Source of the DNA: Oscheius tipulae
Taxonomy: Eukaryota; Nematoda; Chromadorea; Rhabditida; Rhabditidae
Direction: 5' to 3'
Length of the DNA: 64,000 nucleotides
Assembly: GCA_037178975.1 (NCBI GenBank)
Contig: JASJZH010000004.1
Location: 4,588,001 to 4,652,000 of the forward strand
A program made the position numbers and the translations under genes. Below are positions 58,905-64,000 of this stretch, in pieces. How positions within the stretch are numbered: position 1 is the stretch's first letter; each line of letters opens with the position of its first letter. The notes beneath the pieces were generated by a model. It ran no database searches. It was not told the DNA's origin and was given only the letters and a program-made list of their open reading frames with translations.

Positions 58905-59839
58905 CACGTACATCAGAGCGGGTGGCCTGCTTTCAGAATACCGATACGGATTAGTTGTACTCTTTACGATCAGTATTCTATAGATTGAGCAACCGAACCG
59001 ATTGGTGGGAACTGGGAACAAAACATCCGATATGGGAATCCATTTAAATCACTTACGGAGTAGTCGTCATGTTCTTCTATTCTTTGCGCCTCGGTTCTTC
59101 TCCAGAAAGATCTGTTCAAAATAGTCGCCTACAAACTGCTCTCCTTTCTCAGCTGCAATGACATCTTCGGCATGTTCATCAGTTCCTTCGTCTCTCTTGA
59201 TCCAGGGAGCAGTCTACTGTAACTATCCCAACGTTATCTACATCTGGAGATCTCTCTTAATGGGTCAGTTGTTTCTTTCCAAATGCATACAGATCTCAGA
59301 ATGATGGGGTGGAAACTATTGTGCCGGTTTCATACTGGGTTTGACTCGCCTGATAGATCTCACCTTCAAAACAACTCTCCACGACAGGATGGCAGTCATG
59401 TCATGGTGAGAGTATGGGTCTTGTCTTGTTTATCAAGTTGTTGAAGATACACCTTCCGGGCTGTTCTCGCCAATAACGTGCGTACTGTAACATACACAAC
59501 ACTTCTCTACCTCTTATTCGGCTATTTCATTTTCAAGTTCAAAAATTTTAGAGATCTCTCGAACTACGTATCAGGTCAGCTGATGCCCTTCTCACACATG
59601 AATACACTTTCAGATGCTCTTTCAAGCAATCATTGCCTCTCTAAATACCATGCTATGAGCTCTGGTCTACGTGCTCATGTCTTATTTCCACGTAACTCCA
59701 TTCATCTCGTTTACAGCTCTGATGCTGTGGCAGCTGACTACCAGTAAGCTCTCATTGAAAAGGGAATGTATCTCTTTCAGGTGGAGGATTGCTAGCTCTG
59801 ATTGAAATAAACAAAACAGCTCGTGGCCGTGTTTTTTGA
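58905..59839 (+). pseudogene. SRT-like serpentine chemoreceptor, broken
   Basis: Remnant of a nematode SRT-class 7TM chemoreceptor. Recognisable parts: KDLFKIVAYKLLSFLSCNDIFGMFISSFVS, then GAVYCNYPNVIYIWRSLLM (the family's GAVYC motif), FILGLTRLIDLTFKTTLHDR, TVTYTTLLYLLFGYFIF, a last helix with LVYVLMSYFHVTPFI and the end GGGLLALIEINKTARGRVF. Two lesions are visible. One extra base near 59199-59206 breaks the frame between FVSL and GAVYC, and an in-frame TGA at 59656-59658 lies inside the last helix between matching frames. The N-terminus (MDTYIRAGG) is unsure. Assembly error at both sites is possible but less likely. Confidence 0.6.
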
Positions 59840-59972
59840 CGAATGGAATTGAACTCCTCAGCCAGTTCTCAGGTGAACGACTTCAAGAGAGCCAAATTAG
59901 ACCCGCAGGTCACAGTCAATCGAAACGATAATCGAAACTACATCTCTTCATAAATACATAAATGGCCCAGTT

Positions 59973-60764
59973 CTATCCATTCAGAAATGCTTGCAGTTTG
60001 TTGTCGAGCGTGTTTCGAATAGAGTAGAGATACGTCAGAAGAGTTATGTGTTCTCTGGCCTGAAATCTCCGCATGAACAACAAGGACGAGACAAACTTTT
60101 TGGTAATTCTTGTCATTGAAAGCTTCTGCCAGACAGCCGAGTTCCTCTTCGACGTCAGCCTCCACCTTTTCCACCTCTTTCTGTAGTTTATTCTCCTCCG
60201 TCAGAGAGGCAACATGTTCATTCCATTCCATGATTTCCATGAGCGTTTCTGGATTAAGGTCGTCTAAACAAACTACTTTATGCAAAACTGGGAAAAAGAA
60301 CCTTTCTTATCGGCTCCCTCCAGTTTGAGAAGATACTTGGCGCGTGCAAGAGGCTCGGAAAGAGTTCGAAAAGCCTTGTTCAGCTGGCGCGAATGCTCTT
60401 CCGAAAGCTCCTTTTCTCGACTACTGGATTGTGCAAATTTGTCCGGATGAAGTTGAGATTGCATGTCGCGAAAACTAAAAGAACGTGTTAACTAGAAAAA
60501 TAAAGTTACTTCTTTTTGAGAGTGGACTCGTCAAGAGAGAACTTTTTCGACAGACCGACATATTCGAAGAGATTCCCGTCCAGGGGTGGAAGAATGGCCT
60601 TGCCTAAAATGACTTTTACACGAACAATAGGAAGCTACATGAATTGCAGAAGTGTCCTCCACCAGCTTCTTCGTTACACTTCCAGCACTTTTTATGTGAC
60701 AAACATCGTATTTGTCCGAGCTTCTTTGAGCCAAAGAGTCTTAATTTGAACAAGATTGAACAGC
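59973..60764 (-). CDS. HSCB: HSC20/HscB iron-sulfur co-chaperone
   Basis: Mitochondrial J-protein that delivers the ISCU scaffold and its Fe-S cluster to mortalin. The N-terminal zinc motif CWKCNEEAGGGHFCNSC matches animal HSCB. The J domain follows: LFEYVGLSKKFSLDESTLKK, QLHPDKFAQ (HPD intact), EHSRQLNKAFRTLSEPLARAKYLLKL. The C-terminal ISCU-binding helices have PETLMEIMEWNE and end LDNKLQAFLNG. Four exons. The first visible exon starts after a TATTCAG at 60765 and has no ATG in frame, so the start and mitochondrial presequence are missing from the model. GTG at 60828 is in frame but unlikely. Confidence 0.87.
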
Positions 60765-60989
60765 CTGAATACAAACGAACCGAGAAGTCAGTCTGAGTAT
60801 CGGATAATTCATCTACGAGAAGGATCACGTCGACATTTCTTGAAAAGCAAAAAATAACTGATAGAGACGACTTTGCTTGTAACGCGGGCGTGTAACGGTA
60901 TTACATACTTTATTATAAATAAAAAGAGGGAACAAATTGTAACGACATAGCAAAATGAGATACCAGATAGATCGTCAGCGAGGAATGAC

Positions 60990-61719
60990 TTATTTTTTGG
61001 CGTAGTCGACCTTCATGTGCTGCTCGGGAGTGATTTTGAAGTTGTTCAAGGCCGTACGAGCAGGAGCGGCGTTGTCCTCGTTGTCGAACTCGACGAAGGC
61101 AATACCAGAACGGTTGGGAACAAGACGGATATCCAGAAGGCCAGGGAAACTGAAACTTTTGTTGGATAAAGAATAGAAACAACATACGTCTGGAACAGAC
61201 AACGCAACATATCGGTTGTAACCTCCTCCGGCAGATTGGTGCAGAAGAGAATCTTGTTCGGCGGGGCAGGTCCCTCCGAGGACTTTTCGGTCGTGCGAAC
61301 CTTCTTCTTCTTCTGAGTACGGACAGGAGCTCTTTGACGCTCCACAAAAGTTCCCTTGGCCTTGGCAATCACGTCAGAATCCTCACGAGAGAATTGAATG
61401 CGCTGAAATACACGTTATTCCATTTTAAAAATCCAGGCTTACCATAGGCTTGTCGTAGAAGGGGAATCCTTGCATAGCACGAAGAGCGTTGGAAGCACAA
61501 GCAACGTCTTTGAAGATAATATGAGCCTGTCCTCTCATCTTCAGAGTTTTGAAGGCCATGATTCCGACAATCTCTCCGAATTGGGTAAAGATGGCGTGCA
61601 GGGCCCTCTTCAACTCTAAAAAGAATTTAATCAAGTAAATGAGGAAAAATACCTTCTTTCTTGATCCTCTCATTGAGATTGTTGATGTAGATGGTATGAT
61701 TAGGCTTGATATCGGCCAT
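60990..61719 (-). CDS. SNRPA: U1A/U2B'' (SNF) spliceosomal RRM protein
   Basis: snRNP protein with two RNA-recognition motifs that binds U1 and/or U2 snRNA loops. Five exons, about 210 residues. RRM1 starts [21 protein letters not shown], then [23 protein letters not shown] (RNP1) and [16 protein letters not shown] Lys/Arg-rich linker ([12 protein letters not shown]) follows, then RRM2: [34 protein letters not shown], ending MKVDYAKK. In nematodes RNP-2 and RNP-3 share this design, so U1A and U2B'' cannot be separated here. RNP1 reads RGQAHIIF, as in the family. Confidence 0.93.
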
Positions 61720-61849
61720 AGTAGCTGCAAAAGTTAGCTCAATACAACAAAAAGCGAAGTAGAAATTGGGTAAACCACGAGGCAGGAAGATCAACAAGTT
61801 AAGTAAACTTTATAACAACTCTGTAGGCACAAAAAAGTAAAACATCTTT

Positions 61850-63649
61850 TTACAGCTCTTCTTCAATATTGGGAGTGTTCTGAATCAAATGCAGAACAAG
61901 ATTTGTCAAATTGGCGTCGTCGTGTTGAGATATTTCTTCTTTAGGACGTGGGCTGATGCCTTCTCGGGTCAATCCGTAGAATTTGGCAGGAAGGAGTCGA
62001 GGAGAAGTAAACTCCCAACCGAGATGGTTGCCGCAATTGTTACACTTCAGAATTTGCCATTTGTATCTAAAATAAAATAGCCGAAATGTAAGCAAGTGTA
62101 CCGATTTTACCCGGGGAACCAGCTGTATTCGGCTGTCGGCCTTCCCTCATAAAGGAAATTTGTCGCCTCGCTCAGTGTTAGCATTTCGTGTACGACTCCA
62201 TCTGGAATTGTGATAACAAAATGTAGGATAACGAACCCACAGTTGTTGACAAAGAGTCCGCTCGCATTGTCGATAGTCATCTTCATGATTTTGTCAATTT
62301 TGGAGATTTCCAGGTCACATCTAGAGCAGACGAGTTCCGTCAACTGAAACCGAGATGTACACTTGATGAACACTCTGTAGCTACCTCTTCAACGGCTTTC
62401 ATGAGACTCAAAACACGGAAATCTGTGCAATCTTCTTGTAAAAACTGGTATTTGTCCCGTAGGCGAGCAGGGATATTCATTGCCACCCAGAAACTGAAAC
62501 GTTCTGGTCCCTTAACAGTTTGATTATGGCTGTATACAAATTGAGTCTACCTCTTCCAGCGAACGTTTAATGTGCTCCTCAGTGTTCCAAAGCCTCATCC
62601 AGTCGGCCAACTGTTGACAGTTTTTGGTCAATGATACGGAGAGAGAAGCAACTGAGGGAATACTTCCTATGGCTTCCGAAAGTTTTCTTTTCAAAAACGG
62701 TCGAGTTGTCTCATAATTCCACTAGAGAAAAACCTTGTTTGGTCCGAACTTCAGGCTACTGTTGGGGCAGATAGTATTCATCAACGAGGGCTTCATTTTC
62801 TCTGGCATGACCTCAACAGTTGACATCAGAACCCTAGACTTAAAGGTTATCTTTGACAAAACTTCTAAACCAACCCTGCCACCCCTCGCTCAAAACAAAG
62901 AAAACGACATCTTTGCATTCCTGTCATTATTGCTCTGACCTGGATTCCATCATCTGTTATTGACGAGAGTAAGAGCAACGTTCCGACAGTACCGTGAAGC
63001 TCGTCTAGTTCCTCTTCTTGATCCTAAAATGTCTCCATTGCCGCGGAAGCTGTAAAATTACAAACCGCGTACCAGCCATGTCTATGGTGGCCAAAACAGG
63101 TTCGAAGAGCTAGGTAAGTTTTGTTCTTCACTGCCATATTGACTGCTTGTCGATCGGATGGGTAAACTGTCAAAATGGGTAGTTTCTGTCCTTGAATGTG
63201 AACAGTTGAATACTATAAGGAAAAATACCTGGAAATACGACAGCATTCTGTCTAATCGTGGGAAGCTTGATCGTCTCCGATCCTTCAATCCAACACTGGC
63301 CAGGTTGGAATCGCATTGAATCATCTGCGTGCAGATATTCATGCGAAGTTGTAGCCTATAAAATCTGTTTCGATCATGCAGTCAAAAAACAAACCTCCAT
63401 ATCGAACTCTACTCGTTCGTTTTCCGGCACATCAGCCTCCTGCTCATCGTCTTCAATATCTCCATTTTCTTGATTGTTGTCATCATTCAGCAAATTGTTT
63501 AGTACGGCAATAAATCGAATGGGCATTGCTGCTTCCTGAACAAACTAAAGTAGAATACGACCATCGAAAAAACCAACTTCATCGCCATCCATAGCCTCCT
63601 CCTCAAGCTCTTCTTGATCAAGCTCATCATTGTTGTCGTTGTTCTCCAT
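61850..63649 (-). CDS. CRBN: cereblon (CRBN), CRL4 substrate receptor
   Basis: DDB1-CUL4 E3 ligase substrate receptor. It starts MENNDNNDELDQEELEEE (acidic), then a Lon-like N-terminal domain (VVFPGIFLPLTVHIQGQK, VYPSDRQAVNMAVKNKTYLA), then the CULT domain: LVCSRCDLEISKI, VHEMLTLSEATNF, GRPTAEYSWFPGYKW, CNNCGNHLGWEF, KFYGLTREGI. The four zinc cysteines and the three tryptophans of the glutarimide pocket are present. Compared with the human protein from memory, the His before the first Trp is Tyr and the residue equivalent to Val388 is Ile. About ten exons. The DDB1-binding middle part is divergent. Confidence 0.9.
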
Positions 63650-64000
63650 TTTCTGCAGATTTATTGTTGAAAAATGCTGGAAGAAACGGTTTGTTTTATT
63701 TTCGAAAAACAAGTCAAGCATCTACTCCAGTATTCTGTATTCTAGCAGGCGGTCTATGACAATTGAATTAAAGCATATTTTCTAATAATTTAGCTAACGT
63801 TTTAGAAGACAAAAAACTTGAAAAAATAAAAATGCAAAAGGAGAGAACGTGACAGAAACAGAAATAAGAAAAGCTCCTGTTCAAACTCGCCCCCAAATTC
63901 GTTTTGGGATACCATGCGGCAAACGCGGGAAATCAAGAGGTGCGCAGTGTCTCATTTTCACCTTTCCTCTCTTTACTCACGGTTGTTTCGAAACTTTGCA
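63650..64000. promoter_or_regulatory. upstream region of cereblon
   Basis: No exon recognised up to the window end. Poly-A and poly-T runs near 63800; a TCTGCAG lies just before the cereblon ATG (reverse strand), giving a possible acceptor on the opposite side but not on the gene's own strand. Confidence 0.3.

Overview
The window is nuclear DNA of a compact animal genome, very probably a nematode. Genes on both strands are broken by many short introns (mostly about 35-50 bases, GT...TTTCAG/TTACAG). Many start codons lie 0-20 bases after a perfect 3' splice acceptor, as expected for spliced-leader trans-splicing. The ribosomal protein S23 gene carries nematode-like residues (N-terminus [19 protein letters not shown]). 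Nematode-style families are present: an UNC-33-type CRMP with a long N-terminal extension, EFA-6, several galectins, an SRT-like serpentine receptor and neuropeptide GPCRs. I cannot place the species. All gene models are mine, spliced by eye; spans include introns.

Layout. 0-6.3 kb: mitochondrial AUH-type enoyl-CoA hydratase (-, cut by the window edge), a sphingosine-1-phosphate lyase relative that has lost its PLP lysine (+), a small membrane protein (+), a TUSC2 homologue (-) and a tyrosine phosphatase (+). 6.4-6.9 kb: repeat copy plus a duplicated phosphatase tail. 7-10 kb: Rac1 (-, with a MITE-like element in its first intron) and TSG101 (-). 11-16.8 kb: a CRMP/UNC-33 gene and an intact dihydropyrimidinase in tandem (+). 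16.8-18.1 kb: peptide GPCR (-). 21-36.4 kb: three galectins, interleaved with an uncharacterised disordered protein, an NPY/NPF-type GPCR (+) and EFA-6 (-). 36.5-38.1 kb: RASGEF1-family exchange factor (-). 38-46 kb: scramblase-like protein (+), DPM3 (-, one long intron), ribosomal protein S23 (+) and a small membrane protein (+). 46.9-48.4 kb: Ser-rich acidic protein (-). 49-54 kb: SLC37-type transporter and transketolase (+). 54-58.7 kb: 10-formyltetrahydrofolate dehydrogenase and an ABHD10-like hydrolase (+). 58.9-59.9 kb: broken SRT-like receptor. 60-63.7 kb: HSC20, U1A/U2B'' RRM protein and cereblon (all -).

Neighbouring genes mostly belong to unrelated housekeeping pathways, so the order looks like ordinary eukaryotic gene order. 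The exceptions are the tandem CRMP/dihydropyrimidinase pair and the galectin group, which look like local duplications. The most interesting items are the S1P-lyase pseudoenzyme, the galectin series with graded loss of sugar-binding residues, and several small inverted-repeat elements in introns and spacers. I found no CRISPR array, rRNA or convincing tRNA.
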